From: Cohnella luojiensis
GTDB lineage: Bacteria > Bacillota > Bacilli > Paenibacillales > Paenibacillaceae
DNA length: 64,000 nucleotides
Direction of reading: 5' to 3'
NCBI RefSeq assembly: GCF_004564235.1
Contig: NZ_SOMN01000001.1
Location: 186,001 to 250,000, forward strand
Shown here: positions 1 to 10,258 of the stretch, piece by piece
Position numbering within the stretch: the stretch's first letter is position 1
Layout of the letters: each line of letters begins with the position of its first letter
The notes under the pieces: generated by a model
What the model was told of the DNA's origin: nothing
Database searches by the model: none
What the model saw: only the letters and a program-made list of their open reading frames with translations
Program-made: the position numbers and the translations under genes

Positions 1-811
1 GATAGAAGAGCAACGCTCCTCCCAGGTTAAGGGCAAGCTGCGACATCGCGACGAAGCGTCCTCCAGGACCGCCGCCGAGCGAGGCGACCAAGCCGGTGAA
101 GCAAGTACCTATATTCGCGCCCAGAACAATCGCGATACCGGCTTCCGGAGAAATCGCGCCCGTGGCCGCGAGCCCCATGCACATGGCGATGACCGCGGCG
201 CTGGAGTGCACGAGCGCGGTAAGAAATGCACCGCCGAGCACTCCCCATAGAAGATTGTCGTGGGCATGGCGCATCAAAGCTTCGAAAGTACCATTTTCCC
301 GTAAGGCGGGACCCATTCCTTGGAGCAATTTGAAGCCGAAGAGGAGCAATCCGAATCCGCCCAAGGCTACGGATACATAACGCAATGGCATGCCCCGTCT
401 TGGTAGAGCCGCGGGATCTCTCCATTCATTGAACAGGAGCGTAACGGTCCATCCGATCGCGCTTAGGGCAAGCAGGGGCAGACCGAAGCGATGCAATTGC
501 AAGCTCATCAGTTCCGTCGTTAAGCAAGTCCCTATATTCGTTCCGAGAATAATGCCGAAGCTGCGCGATATGGAGAGCCAACCGGCATTGACGAAGCCGA
601 TCGTTAGGACGGTCACGGCCGTACTGCTTTGAAGCAATGCGGATGCGGCCGTTCCGACGGCGAATCCATGCAACGGAGTAGCGGTCGAACGAGACACCCA
701 GATGGCCAGCTTGCCGCCCGCCCAGCGTTCCAGGGAGAGCTCCATGACTTTCATCCCCGACAGCAGCAACGCGAACCCGAGCAAGGACGGGATTATAAAA
801 CCGGATAACAT
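1..811 (-). CDS. Na/Pi cotransporter family protein (3' end outside window)
   Basis: Reading the minus strand from an ATG at 811 gives an open frame that runs off the left edge, so the C-terminus is missing. The product is a hydrophobic transporter with the duplicated signature of the Na+/phosphate symporter family (NptA/PF02690): a first QSSTAVTV block followed by GTNIGTC, and a second copy HSSAAVIA followed by GANIGTCFT. These QSS/NIGT repeats form the two inverted halves that bind sodium and phosphate in the membrane. A GGGGGTG site lies just upstream of the ATG. It is divergent from the rRNA methyltransferase gene. Whether a PhoU-like tail is present cannot be seen. Family assignment is firm; substrate is inferred. 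Confidence 0.85.
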   Translation of the reverse strand, partial: MLSGFIIPSLLGFALLLSGMKVMELSLERWAGGKLAIWVSRSTATPLHGFAVGTAASALLQSSTAVTVLTIGFVNAGWLSISRSFGIILGTNIGTCLTTELMSLQLHRFGLPLLALSAIGWTVTLLFNEWRDPAALPRRGMPLRYVSVALGGFGLLLFGFKLLQGMGPALRENGTFEALMRHAHDNLLWGVLGGAFLTALVHSSAAVIAMCMGLAATGAISPEAGIAIVLGANIGTCFTGLVASLGGGPGGRFVAMSQLALNLGGALLFY

Positions 812-900
812 ATTCGCACCCCCAACTTAACACTATGCAATAACAGGACAAGTTTATGAACTACGATCCGTTTATACTTGGGACAAGGAGTGGATGGCAA

Positions 901-2295
901 GTGAGCAATCAAGCAGCGGTATGGTTAAATAAAGGGCGGCGCCCGCGGTTAGAAGAAGGACATCCTTGGATTTACGCGAACGAGATCGCCAAGACGGAGG
1001 GCGAAGCGACGCCGGGTCAACTGGTAGAGGTAAGAGATCATCGCGGGCTGCTGTTAGGAACGGGTTATTGGAATCCGGCATCCCAGATCACCGTTCGCAT
1101 GGTGGCGTATGGACCTCTGGATAAGATGGATACCGAATTTTTCCGTAAACGCTTCGAGCGCGCTTCGGCCCACCGGACGAGGTTTCTTGGCGAGGAAACG
1201 TCTTGCCGTCTCGTATACGGCGAGGCCGATTTTCTGCCCGGGTTAGTCGTGGACCGGTTTAACGACATCTTGGTCGTGCAAGTGCTAACGCTCGGAATGG
1301 AAATCGCCAAGGAAGATTGGCTTCGGGCTTTGATCGAAGTGTTCGCTCCAAGCGGAATTTACGAGAGAAGCGATGTTGGCGTACGTACGTTGGAAGGCTT
1401 GGAGGAAAGAACAGGCGTTTTGTACGGGGTGTGCCCAAGACACGTGGAAATCGTGGAAAACGGGCTGAAAGTTCAGGTCGATATCGAAGGCGGGCAAAAA
1501 ACGGGTTATTTCTTCGATCAACGGGAGAATCGGGCTTCTATTAAACCGTTGGTACGAGGGTGGGGAGCGCGCAGTGGGATCAAGCTTGCGGAACGGCTGT
1601 CTGAGGAGAGCGGAGTAATCGAGATGGTTCCGGTCAACGAAAAGGGAAGCATCGTTGCTTTCCCCTATTGGGACGGAGCGACCGTGCTGGAATGCTTTGC
1701 CCATACGGGGAGCTTCACCTTGCACGCCTGCAATTATGGCGCGAAGAAGGTGACCTGCCTCGATATTTCGGAGCATGCGCTGCAGACGGCCCGTCACAAT
1801 GTGGAGATTAACGGGTTTACCGACCGGGTTGAATTCGTTGCCGCGGATGCTTTCGAATATTTGCGCCAGCAAGTCGCCGGACGCGATGAACGGCAAACGA
1901 GAGCGAATGCCAAAGAGGCGGGGGTCAAGGTGGATACCTCCAAGCCGCTGACGGCCGAGGGCAAAACATGGGACGTGATTATTCTCGATCCTCCCGCGTT
2001 CGCCAAGACGAAAAGAGCGGTCGAGGGCGCTTGCCGAGGATACAAGGACATCAACCTGCAAGCGATGAAGCTGCTGAACGAGGGAGGTTACCTGGTTACG
2101 GCGAGCTGCTCTTACCATGTAAGGCCGGAGCTTTTCTTGGAGACGATTCTCGATGCCGCCAAGGACGCGGGTAAAATCATTCGCCGCATCGAATGGCGCG
2201 GAGCGGGCAAGGACCATCCTCAGTTGGCTGGCGTAGAAGAAGGGCACTACTTGAAGTTCGGCATTTTCGAGGTGCGCAGCCGCAAAGATTTATAA
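901..2295 (+). CDS. Class I SAM-dependent 23S rRNA (cytosine-C5) methyltransferase, RlmI/YwbD-like
   Basis: The protein starts with a PUA-type RNA-binding region (residues about 5-80, LNKGRRPRLEEGHPWIY) and continues with an RlmI-like Rossmann methyltransferase. The SAM-binding stretch ECFAHTGSFTLHA is near residue 264 and the catalytic ILDPPAFAK near 361. The family methylates C5 of a cytosine in 23S rRNA. I chose the GTG at 901 because AAGGAG lies 10 bases upstream and the product then begins at the conserved PUA region; an in-frame ATG at 856 with a weaker AGGA is the alternative. A stretch of about 35 residues with WGARSGIKL sits between the QRENR motif and the SAM site. The exact target base is inferred from family only. 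Confidence 0.88.
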   Translation: MSNQAAVWLNKGRRPRLEEGHPWIYANEIAKTEGEATPGQLVEVRDHRGLLLGTGYWNPASQITVRMVAYGPLDKMDTEFFRKRFERASAHRTRFLGEETSCRLVYGEADFLPGLVVDRFNDILVVQVLTLGMEIAKEDWLRALIEVFAPSGIYERSDVGVRTLEGLEERTGVLYGVCPRHVEIVENGLKVQVDIEGGQKTGYFFDQRENRASIKPLVRGWGARSGIKLAERLSEESGVIEMVPVNEKGSIVAFPYWDGATVLECFAHTGSFTLHACNYGAKKVTCLDISEHALQTARHNVEINGFTDRVEFVAADAFEYLRQQVAGRDERQTRANAKEAGVKVDTSKPLTAEGKTWDVIILDPPAFAKTKRAVEGACRGYKDINLQAMKLLNEGGYLVTASCSYHVRPELFLETILDAAKDAGKIIRRIEWRGAGKDHPQLAGVEEGHYLKFGIFEVRSRKDL

Positions 2296-2425
2296 ATCGT
2301 CGCCCCGGGTAAATTGTTAAGAGAATGTTAGTAAATGATGGGATGATTAATCGCCGTTTCGGGAACATTTCTAACGCCTCTGGATTATCTTTATCACAGA
2401 GGCACGGGAACGGGAGGTAAGGATT

Positions 2426-2647
2426 ATGGTACATGAAGTGATATTATTCGGAAAAAGGGCCGTACCGCTGGAAAACAGGGCTAAAGCGCTGAGCAGCCGA
2501 AGCCGGTTCAATAATCGGATGAAGGACATGAAGGGCGATCTGGAATTCCGCCGCCGCTGGAAGCATGTTAGCTGCATCGAATTATGGTTTGATGCCGCGA
2601 TCTTCAAATACGACGATGGCAGCAAGTGGTACATGAATATTTCATGA
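2426..2647 (+). CDS. Small hypothetical protein (73 aa)
   Basis: I do not recognise this family. It is a 73-residue, basic, soluble-looking protein with an Arg/Lys-rich centre (SSRSRFNNRMKDMKG) and an aromatic C-terminal half ending in a KYDDGSKWYMNIS-type beta segment. It is likely real: GGGAGGTAAGG lies directly in front of the ATG, the gene stands alone between rlmI-like and addB, and a rho-independent terminator follows within 25 bases of the stop. No membrane segment, signal peptide or cysteine motif was seen. A 7-bp hairpin (2376-2403, GCCTCTG/CAGAGGC) sits in its 5' region. Confidence 0.6.
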   Translation: MVHEVILFGKRAVPLENRAKALSSRSRFNNRMKDMKGDLEFRRRWKHVSCIELWFDAAIFKYDDGSKWYMNIS

Positions 2648-2670
2648 ATCAAGCGATTGTCGCGAATGAA

Positions 2671-2710
2671 AGACACATCTTCTAAATTTGAGGGATGTGT
2701 TCTTTTTTTT
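2671..2710 (+). terminator. Rho-independent terminator
   Basis: ACACATC pairs with GATGTGT across a short loop and is followed by TCTTTTTTTT. It closes the small gene at 2426 and insulates addBA. Confidence 0.8.
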
Positions 2711-2745
2711 GCCATACCGAACGTCTGTGCGCCTATCGGGCTTTG

Positions 2746-2754
2746 TGGTACAAT
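2746..2754 (+). promoter_or_regulatory. Possible extended -10 promoter for addBA
   Basis: TGG directly followed by TACAAT forms an extended -10 about 50 bases before the addB start and just after a terminator. No good -35 is present at the normal distance, so this is tentative. Confidence 0.35.
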
Positions 2755-2803
2755 GTACTTCATATTCGATTAGCTGCACGGAGCTAGATGGAGGTCGGGA
2801 AGG

Positions 2804-5800
2804 ATGTCACTTCGGCTCATAACGGGTCGTTCCGGAAGCGGGAAGACGCGTCTTTGCTTGGACGAAATACGAGGCAAGCTGCAGCAAGATCCCCTCGGCG
2901 CGCAGCTCCTATGGATCGTGCCGGAGCAGGCGACTTTTCAAGCGGAATACGCGATGGTGACTACGCCGGGGATGACGGGCTTCATGCGCGCGCAAGTGCT
3001 TAGCTTCCGCAGGCTCGCGTTCAGGGTCATGCAGGAAACGGGAGGATCTGCGGTCGTCCCGATTCACGATAACGGCAAAGCAATGCTTTTACATAAGATA
3101 CTGGAAGCCAGAAGAGAAAGCCTGCGCCTGTTTCGAGGCGGAAAAGCGGAGTCGGGGCTTATTTCGCGGATTAACGAATTACTCACCGAAATGAAACGGT
3201 ACGGCGTGGACAGCGCTAAGCTTTCCGAACAAGCGGAGGCTGCGGCGCAACGCGCGGATTCGAGGATGGAATCGCAGCTACTGACGGACAAGCTCCACGA
3301 TCTATCCTTGATTTATTCGGAAATGGAACGAGAGTTGATCGGTCATTGGTTAGACGGAGAGGATATGTTGAGCTGGCTTGCGAAGGGAACGGCGAAATGT
3401 TCGTTCCTGGAGGGAGCCGAAATCTGGCTGGATGGCTTCCATGGGTATACACCTAGCGAGTATGCGGTCTTGGAGGCGCTCTTAAGAAAAGCGGTTAGGG
3501 TAAGCGTAACTCTGTGCGTCGATCAGCCCTATGGCGCCGGCGAAAGACCGGACGAGCTTGACGTATTTCATCCCACCGCCGAGACTTCCGCCCAATTGTG
3601 CGAAATGGCGCAGGCCGCGGGGGTAAAGCTGGAGACTCCCGTCGAGTTAGATCCGGAAGTCGCTCCGCGTTTCATAGAGAACCCCATGCTCGCCTTCTTG
3701 GATAGAAATTGGGGGAACCGCAAGCGATGGGAAGGCGACTCCGCCATTTTACGTCCGGATCATCCCAATTGCGGGATATCCTTGCACCAAGCGGTTAATC
3801 GCAGAGCCGAAGCCGAAGCCGTGGCAAGGGATATGCTTTATCGCGTTAGGGAGCAAGGGAGCCGATGGCGGGATATGGCCGTGTTCGTACGTCGGATGGA
3901 CGATTATTCGGATTTGCTGGCGGCCGTATTCGACGATTATGGCATTCCGTATTATTTGGATGGCAAATCGACCGTTTCGCATCACCCTTTCGTGGAATTC
4001 GTTCGTTCGGCTTTGGAATGCGTAACCGGCGGCTGGAAGGCGGAAGCCGTTTTTCGTTGCGCCAAGACGGACTTGCTAGGGACGCCCGAGAGGCATGTAT
4101 CGAGAGACGAAATCGACCGATTGGAAAATTACGCGCTTGCGGTCGGTATAGACGGCTGGCGCTGGCATTCCGCCCAGTCTTGGTTTCCATTGTACCGAGG
4201 CGACATAGAGGAGGAAGCGGCGTCTAGCGGTGGCAATGAAGCCATGCAGAAGCTGATAGAAGTAAGGGATGCTCTGCTAAAGCCTCTTCTAGCGCTTGAG
4301 GAACGTATGAAGTCTGCTAAGTCCGTCAGGGAGCTATGCGAAAGCCTCTTCGATTTCTTGGAGATGACGGGAGCCGCCGATAAGCTTGAAACGTGGAGCA
4401 TGGAGGACAACTCGGCAGGCAAGCCGGGTCGGATGGCGGTTCACAGGCCTCTCTGGGATGCCGTGATCAATTTGCTAGACCAATTGGTAGAGCTCATGGG
4501 AGAACAATCACCCGACCAATCTCTGTTCACAGGTATGGTTGACTCCGGATTGGAAGAGTTGAAGCTAGGCGCGGTGCCCCCTTCGCTCGACGGCGTGCTG
4601 GTCGGCAGTCCGGAAAGGACTCGGTCCGATCGGATCAAGGTCCTCTATTTGCTCGGCGCGAATGACGGCTTGATGCCGATGCGAATTTCCGAGAACGGAC
4701 TGCTCGCGGAGGAAGAGCGGGAGCGATTAGCCGTTACGGGGTTATCGCTTGCTCCCGGCTCGAAACGCCGATTGCTAGACGAGGCATTCCTTGCTTATTT
4801 GACGTTGACTACGGCGTCCCATCACCTTTGGGTCAGCTATGCGGTCGCCGACGAGGAAGGGCAAGGTTTGCTTCCATCGGAGTGGATCGGCAAGCTCCGG
4901 AAGAGGTTCCCAGGAATCCCCGTCCGTCAAGTGGCGGCGGAGCCGCAGGAAACCCAATCGGAAGAGGAGCAGCTTGAATATGCGGTGCATCCTGGCAGGG
5001 CGATGACCCATTTGTTGACGAGATTACGCAGTTGGCGACAAGGGGAGGCCATTTCCGGCGGCTGGTGGTCGGTCTATAACTGGTTAATAGAGCAAGAAGG
5101 CTGGCGGAATCGGCTAGCTTCTCTAATATCCTCTTTAAATTATACGAACGAAGAGAAGCCGCTCGCTCCGGAAACGAGCCGGCTGTTATATGGAGATCGT
5201 CTCTTGGCAAGCGTCTCTCGCATGGAACGTTTCATTGCATGTCCGTTCCAGCATTTCGCCGTCCATGGGCTGAAGCTGCAGGAACGCCGGCTGTTCCGGG
5301 TCGATTCCCCGGATATCGGCCAATTGTTCCACGCTGCCTTGCGCCAGACGACGGAGAAGCTGTTCGCGGAGGGCCCCGCCGGATTAGACGCAATGCGATG
5401 GCAGATCGAAGCAGCAGCGGCGGTGGACAAGCTGTTGCCGCGCATCCAATCGCAAATCCTGCTGTCCTCGCACCGCCATCAGGTGATGGCGCGCAAGCTT
5501 CGCGATATCGTCAAGCAGGCATCCGCCATTTTAGGCGAACATGCCGCGCTGTCGGCATTCAAACCCGTCGGGCTGGAGATGAGCTTCGGGCCGAACGGCT
5601 TGCTCCCTCCGCTGTCCCTCGAACTGGATGGAGGGCGATGGATGGATATCGCCGGCAAGATCGACAGGGTGGACGCGGCGCAATCCTCCTCGGGACTGCT
5701 CCTGCGCATCATGGATTATAAGTCGAGTGCGATGAAGCTGAAGCTGGACGAAGTGGCGCACGGTCTATCGTTGCAGATGCTTACCTATTTGGACGTCGTC

Positions 5801-6340
5801 GTTTCCCATGCCCCGCATTGGTTGGGACAAGCGGCCAAACCGGCAGGCGTTCTCTACTTCCATGTACAGAATCCGCTTCTACTTACGCCCAACGGGATGG
5901 CGAAGGAAGAAGCGCGCAATGCCTTGTTCAAGCAATATCGCATGCAAGGCTTGCTGCTATCCGACGGAGAATCCGTCAAACTGATGGATGAATCTTTGAA
6001 TCAAGCGAGCAAGTCTGCCGTGGTGCCGGTGGAATTCAAGAAGGACGGGACCTTCTCCGCGCGCTCTCAAGTCGCGAACCAAAGCGAGTGGGAAGTGTTG
6101 AGAGGATCCGTGCGCTCGCAGATTCGCCGAATCGGCAAACGGATTATCGACGGCGACGTTGCGATTGCCCCTTATCGTTTAGATAAACGCAGTCCTTGTA
6201 CGTATTGCGACTTCAGGCCTGTATGCCACTTCGATAGTCAGATGGAAGGAAATACGTATCAAGCATTAAGCAAGTCCGGCAGCCGCGAGGAATTGTGGCA
6301 GCGGCTCGCCGATAGCGCGAAGGGGAGGGAACCGCATTGA
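2804..6340 (+). CDS. addB: ATP-dependent helicase/exonuclease AddAB, subunit AddB
   Basis: AddB is the partner of AddA in the Gram-positive counterpart of RecBCD, which resects double-strand breaks up to Chi and prepares ends for RecA. At 1178 residues it has the usual length. Visible features are a Walker A GRSGSGKT at residues 8-15, a RecB-family nuclease motif MDYKS at 970-974, and the four cysteines of the AddB iron-sulfur cluster (C813, then C1132, C1135 and C1141 in the CxxCx5C tail) that pins the nuclease domain. The stop overlaps the addA start by 4 bases, so the two are translationally coupled. All key residues are intact. Confidence 0.96.
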   Translation: MSLRLITGRSGSGKTRLCLDEIRGKLQQDPLGAQLLWIVPEQATFQAEYAMVTTPGMTGFMRAQVLSFRRLAFRVMQETGGSAVVPIHDNGKAMLLHKILEARRESLRLFRGGKAESGLISRINELLTEMKRYGVDSAKLSEQAEAAAQRADSRMESQLLTDKLHDLSLIYSEMERELIGHWLDGEDMLSWLAKGTAKCSFLEGAEIWLDGFHGYTPSEYAVLEALLRKAVRVSVTLCVDQPYGAGERPDELDVFHPTAETSAQLCEMAQAAGVKLETPVELDPEVAPRFIENPMLAFLDRNWGNRKRWEGDSAILRPDHPNCGISLHQAVNRRAEAEAVARDMLYRVREQGSRWRDMAVFVRRMDDYSDLLAAVFDDYGIPYYLDGKSTVSHHPFVEFVRSALECVTGGWKAEAVFRCAKTDLLGTPERHVSRDEIDRLENYALAVGIDGWRWHSAQSWFPLYRGDIEEEAASSGGNEAMQKLIEVRDALLKPLLALEERMKSAKSVRELCESLFDFLEMTGAADKLETWSMEDNSAGKPGRMAVHRPLWDAVINLLDQLVELMGEQSPDQSLFTGMVDSGLEELKLGAVPPSLDGVLVGSPERTRSDRIKVLYLLGANDGLMPMRISENGLLAEEERERLAVTGLSLAPGSKRRLLDEAFLAYLTLTTASHHLWVSYAVADEEGQGLLPSEWIGKLRKRFPGIPVRQVAAEPQETQSEEEQLEYAVHPGRAMTHLLTRLRSWRQGEAISGGWWSVYNWLIEQEGWRNRLASLISSLNYTNEEKPLAPETSRLLYGDRLLASVSRMERFIACPFQHFAVHGLKLQERRLFRVDSPDIGQLFHAALRQTTEKLFAEGPAGLDAMRWQIEAAAAVDKLLPRIQSQILLSSHRHQVMARKLRDIVKQASAILGEHAALSAFKPVGLEMSFGPNGLLPPLSLELDGGRWMDIAGKIDRVDAAQSSSGLLLRIMDYKSSAMKLKLDEVAHGLSLQMLTYLDVVVSHAPHWLGQAAKPAGVLYFHVQNPLLLTPNGMAKEEARNALFKQYRMQGLLLSDGESVKLMDESLNQASKSAVVPVEFKKDGTFSARSQVANQSEWEVLRGSVRSQIRRIGKRIIDGDVAIAPYRLDKRSPCTYCDFRPVCHFDSQMEGNTYQALSKSGSREELWQRLADSAKGREPH

Positions 6341-9300
6341 AGCAGCCTAGACATTGGCCGGCCAAGCCGGAGAATAGCCGTTGGACGGATGAACAGTGGG
6401 CGGCAATAACGGCCGATGGATCCAATCTGCTAGTTGCGGCTGCGGCGGGTTCCGGAAAAACGGCGGTTCTCGTGGAAAGGATTATCTCGAGGATCGCGGA
6501 CGAAGAACGGCCGTTGGACGTTGACGCCATGTTGGTAGCTACGTTCACGAAAGCGGCAGCGGCGGAGATGAAGGAAAGAATTCGCCATGCGCTTGAAGAA
6601 GCACTGGAGCGGAATCCGGATTCCAGGCATTTGCGCCGTCAAATCGCGCTGCTGCCAAGAGCTTCGGTGACGACGCTCCATTCCTTCTGCCTAGAGATAG
6701 TGGAAAAATATGCACCGCTTATCGAGCTGGATCCCGGCTTTCGTATGGCTAACGAGACGGAAGCCGAGCTTCTTCGAATGGATACGCTCGACGAGCTGTT
6801 CGAGGAGCGTTACGAGATCGAAGGGGAAGCCGGGGCGCTAGCTTCGCTTGCCGATCGTTTCGGAGGGGAACGGAGCGACGAGCCGTTGCACCGACTCGTA
6901 TTGGAGCTGTTCGAGTACGCGGGCAGCCATCCTTGGCCGGAGTATTGGCTTAGGCGGATGGCGGCCGAATTCGGGAAAGCGCAAGCGGAAGAGCTCCTTC
7001 AATCGTTGTGGATTAAGAGCCTGCGAGAGGATGCAGTCCTTCTGCTTCAGGGTACGCTGCATCTCCTGCGCGGAGCGCTTCGCATTGCCCATGAGCCCGG
7101 TGGACCCGAGCCGTACATCGATACGCTGTTCGCCGATATCGACGGGCTGGAGAAGGTTGCGGTTGCCTTCGAGGCCGGGAATTGGGAGGATTGGCAGGCT
7201 GCGGTCGCCGATATCTCTTTCGGACGCCTCAAAGCATGTAAAGGCGATGATTACGACATCCATTTGATCGAGCGCGTAAAAGGGCTAAGGGATGCTGCGA
7301 AAAAGGCGGCAGGCAGGCTGTCCGAGGAGTGGCTTGTCCGCTCGCCGGAGCAGTACGCGTCCGAGCTTCGCGAGCTCGCCCCGGCAATGGAACAATTGGC
7401 GGAGCTGGCGGTTCAATTCGGAGAACGTTACGAGCAAGCGAAAAGAGAGAAGGGGCTGCTGGATTTCGGCGACCTGGAGCATTATGCGTTACGAATCTTG
7501 CGGGATCCTTCCTCGACGCCCGAAAGCAGCATGCCTTCGCTGGCGGCGCTGAATTTCAGAGAACGCTTCTCGGAAATTTATTTGGACGAGTATCAGGACA
7601 CGAACGAAGTCCAGGAAGCGATCGTCGCGCTTATCGCGAGGAAAGATCCGGGCAACGTCTTTATGGTCGGCGACGTCAAACAGAGCATCTACCGTTTCCG
7701 TCTGGCAGAGCCGGGTCTTTTTCTGCACAAGTACAAAACCTATGAAGCATTTACCAAGTCCGAAGAGATGACGGAAGCTTCCGATGCGGACGGGCTGCGC
7801 ATCGATCTGGCGCGGAACTTTCGCAGCCGGCGCGAAATCGTGAACGCGGTGAACCATGTGTTCCGCCTGATTATGCGGGAGCCAGTGGGAGAGATGAATT
7901 ACGATGCGCGAGCGGAGCTGATCTATGGGGATGGTTATCCCGATGCCAACGAGCCGAACCCCTATTCGGTCGAATTGATCTTGTTGGATACAGCCGCGAC
8001 GGTCTCAAACTCGTCAGAGGAAACACCTCCCGGAACGGAGGCTGCGGAAACACTGGGCGCAGAAGGGAACGAGAACGCAGCGTCCGCAGAGGAAGGATTA
8101 GCGGAGGAAGTCGAAGATTTGGAGTCGGCTCAGTTGGAAGCAAGATGCATTGCTGCCGAAATTCGCAAGCTAATGGGGATGGAAGGGGATGGCCTGAACC
8201 CCTTTATGGTTTTTGACGGTAAAGCAAAGCTGCATAGGCCTGTTCAGTACAGGGATATCGTCATTTTGCTTAGGGCCGTAACCGCGCTGGCACCCGCCTT
8301 CCTTGACGAGCTGAAAGCCGCGGGCATACCTGCCTACGCGGACTTGGCAACGGGCTATTTCGCGGCTACGGAAGTGGATATCATGCTCTCGCTATTGTCC
8401 ATCATCGACAATCCTCATCAGGATATTCCTTTGGCCGGCGTGTTGCGCTCGCCTATCGGAGGTTTTACGGCCGAGCAGCTCGCCCGGATTCGGCTGGCAC
8501 GCCGCACCGGCTCGTTCTGGGACGCCCTCAACGCAGCTGCCGAGGGAGACGAGTCCAATTCGACTGCCGAGGAGACCGGCAATTTCGAAGGCTTCCGCGA
8601 GGCATTGGCGGCATTCGCGCGGAAGCTTGAAGAGTGGCGCGATTACGCAAGAAGAGAGCCGCTAGGAGACTTGCTGTGGATGCTATATCGTGAAACCGGC
8701 TATTATGACTACGCAGGGGGATTGCCGGGCGGCGGCCAGAGGCAAGCGAATTTGCGGGCGCTAATCAATCGCGCTGTCCAATACGAACGCTCCTCCAGGT
8801 TCCGCGGACTGTTCCGGTTTCTCCGGTTTCTGGGCCGGATGCGCGATACGGGGGCCGATCTGGGGGCGGCGCGAGCGCTCGGAGAGAGCGAGAACGTCGT
8901 CCGAATCGTATCCATCCACCGGAGCAAGGGGCTTGAGTTTCCGGTAGTATTCGCGGCGGGACTTAGCCGGAACTTCAATCGAAGAGACCTGAACGGAGCT
9001 TTCCTTAAGCATAAGCAACTAGGTTTCGGGCCAAGGGTAGTAGAGGGAGATACGCGGGTAACCTACCCGACCTTGCCTCAACTGGCCATTCGCCGCAAGC
9101 TGGCCGCGGAGATGCTCGCGGAGGAAATGCGGGTATTGTACGTTGCATTAACGCGTCCCAAGGAAAAGCTATATTTGATCGGAACAAGCAAGGATGCCTC
9201 GAAGCAATGGGAGCAGTGGAGCGAGACCGCGGCGATGGCGGAGGATGCCCTTCCTACGCATTCCGTTGCCGCTGCAGGGAAGTACTTGGATTGGCTGGGC

Positions 9301-10236
9301 TCGGCCGCGGTTATCGCCAGCGAATTCGTCGATCCCGCGCGACGTTGGTCGTGCAGGATCGTTCCGGCAAACGTATTTACCCGCCAATCTGCTGCCGCAC
9401 ATGAGCCGAAGCCCGACGAGAGTCAAATTTGGAACGCTGTCTTGAGCAGGGATAAGATAGATATTGTGGAATCAGCGGCGGCAAGACTCGTGACCCAAAT
9501 CCTATCATGGGAATACAAGGAAGCTTCCGCAACCCAAGTAGCCGCAAAAACCTCGATTACCGCTTTGAAAAATCGGCTTGCTCCCGTGGATGCCTCGGAA
9601 TCGGAAGCGTTATCCCCGCAAGGACTGGTTCCTTTCGACGAATCGCAGCCGGCCGAGCACAATGCAGCAACGTTCAGCCTGCGCCGTCCGAGATTTATGT
9701 CAACCCGTCGATTGACGCCGGCGGAACGCGGTACCGCGTTCCACTTGGTCATGCAGCACCTCCCTGTGCATGAGGATCTCGACGAATCGGAAATCGCGGA
9801 GATGCTGGACCGTTTGGTGGAACAGCGGATCTTGTCCCGGGAGCAACGGTCCGGTATAGAAGCTGGTGTAATCGCGGCGTTCGGCCGTTCAATGCTGTAC
9901 GCTCGAATGCGAGAGGCATCCAGGGTGTGGAGAGAAGTTCCGTTTACTTACGGAATGGATGCCGCGAGGGTGTACCCGGGCGTAATCGAACCGTCTAACG
10001 GGGAGACGGTCATTATACAAGGCGTAATCGACTGTTTGTTCGCTGAGGATGACGGGCTCGTGCTCGTTGACTACAAGACGGATGTCCTTAAAGGAACGGA
10101 TCCCGATGTCGCGGCGGAGAAGCACCGATTCCAGGTTGAGAAATATAGCGAGGCGGTTCAGAGTATACTGGCCATGCCCGTAAAGGAAGCTTATGTTTAT
10201 TTCTTCGACGGCGGCCATGCCGTTCGTTTGATCTAA
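6337..10236 (+). CDS. addA: ATP-dependent helicase/exonuclease AddAB, subunit AddA
   Basis: The UvrD-like superfamily 1A helicase and nuclease subunit of AddAB, 1299 residues. It shows an N-terminal Q-motif region (WTDEQWAAI), a Walker A AAGSGKT ending at K41-T42, a Walker B DEYQDT at about 417-422, helicase motifs such as VGDVKQSIYRFR and ALTRPKEKLYLIG, and a C-terminal RecB-type nuclease motif VDYKTD with D1245 and K1247. The TTG start overlaps addB by 4 bases and has GGGAGG upstream. An acidic, low-complexity stretch rich in Glu, Ala and Ser (roughly residues 553-598) interrupts the motor region and is probably a flexible insert. Catalytic residues are intact, so it should be active. Confidence 0.96.
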   Translation: MKQPRHWPAKPENSRWTDEQWAAITADGSNLLVAAAAGSGKTAVLVERIISRIADEERPLDVDAMLVATFTKAAAAEMKERIRHALEEALERNPDSRHLRRQIALLPRASVTTLHSFCLEIVEKYAPLIELDPGFRMANETEAELLRMDTLDELFEERYEIEGEAGALASLADRFGGERSDEPLHRLVLELFEYAGSHPWPEYWLRRMAAEFGKAQAEELLQSLWIKSLREDAVLLLQGTLHLLRGALRIAHEPGGPEPYIDTLFADIDGLEKVAVAFEAGNWEDWQAAVADISFGRLKACKGDDYDIHLIERVKGLRDAAKKAAGRLSEEWLVRSPEQYASELRELAPAMEQLAELAVQFGERYEQAKREKGLLDFGDLEHYALRILRDPSSTPESSMPSLAALNFRERFSEIYLDEYQDTNEVQEAIVALIARKDPGNVFMVGDVKQSIYRFRLAEPGLFLHKYKTYEAFTKSEEMTEASDADGLRIDLARNFRSRREIVNAVNHVFRLIMREPVGEMNYDARAELIYGDGYPDANEPNPYSVELILLDTAATVSNSSEETPPGTEAAETLGAEGNENAASAEEGLAEEVEDLESAQLEARCIAAEIRKLMGMEGDGLNPFMVFDGKAKLHRPVQYRDIVILLRAVTALAPAFLDELKAAGIPAYADLATGYFAATEVDIMLSLLSIIDNPHQDIPLAGVLRSPIGGFTAEQLARIRLARRTGSFWDALNAAAEGDESNSTAEETGNFEGFREALAAFARKLEEWRDYARREPLGDLLWMLYRETGYYDYAGGLPGGGQRQANLRALINRAVQYERSSRFRGLFRFLRFLGRMRDTGADLGAARALGESENVVRIVSIHRSKGLEFPVVFAAGLSRNFNRRDLNGAFLKHKQLGFGPRVVEGDTRVTYPTLPQLAIRRKLAAEMLAEEMRVLYVALTRPKEKLYLIGTSKDASKQWEQWSETAAMAEDALPTHSVAAAGKYLDWLGSAAVIASEFVDPARRWSCRIVPANVFTRQSAAAHEPKPDESQIWNAVLSRDKIDIVESAAARLVTQILSWEYKEASATQVAAKTSITALKNRLAPVDASESEALSPQGLVPFDESQPAEHNAATFSLRRPRFMSTRRLTPAERGTAFHLVMQHLPVHEDLDESEIAEMLDRLVEQRILSREQRSGIEAGVIAAFGRSMLYARMREASRVWREVPFTYGMDAARVYPGVIEPSNGETVIIQGVIDCLFAEDDGLVLVDYKTDVLKGTDPDVAAEKHRFQVEKYSEAVQSILAMPVKEAYVYFFDGGHAVRLI

Positions 10237-10258
10237 TCGGAGAAGCGGGAGTGAGATC

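Noticed and set aside
856..900. Upstream ATG start for the rRNA methyltransferase
   Set aside because: Adds 15 residues outside the PUA domain; the GTG at 901 has a stronger and better spaced AAGGAG.
1285..2247. Long antisense frame opposite the rRNA methyltransferase gene
   Set aside because: Codon bias of the real gene keeps this frame open; there is no ribosome site and no recognisable product.
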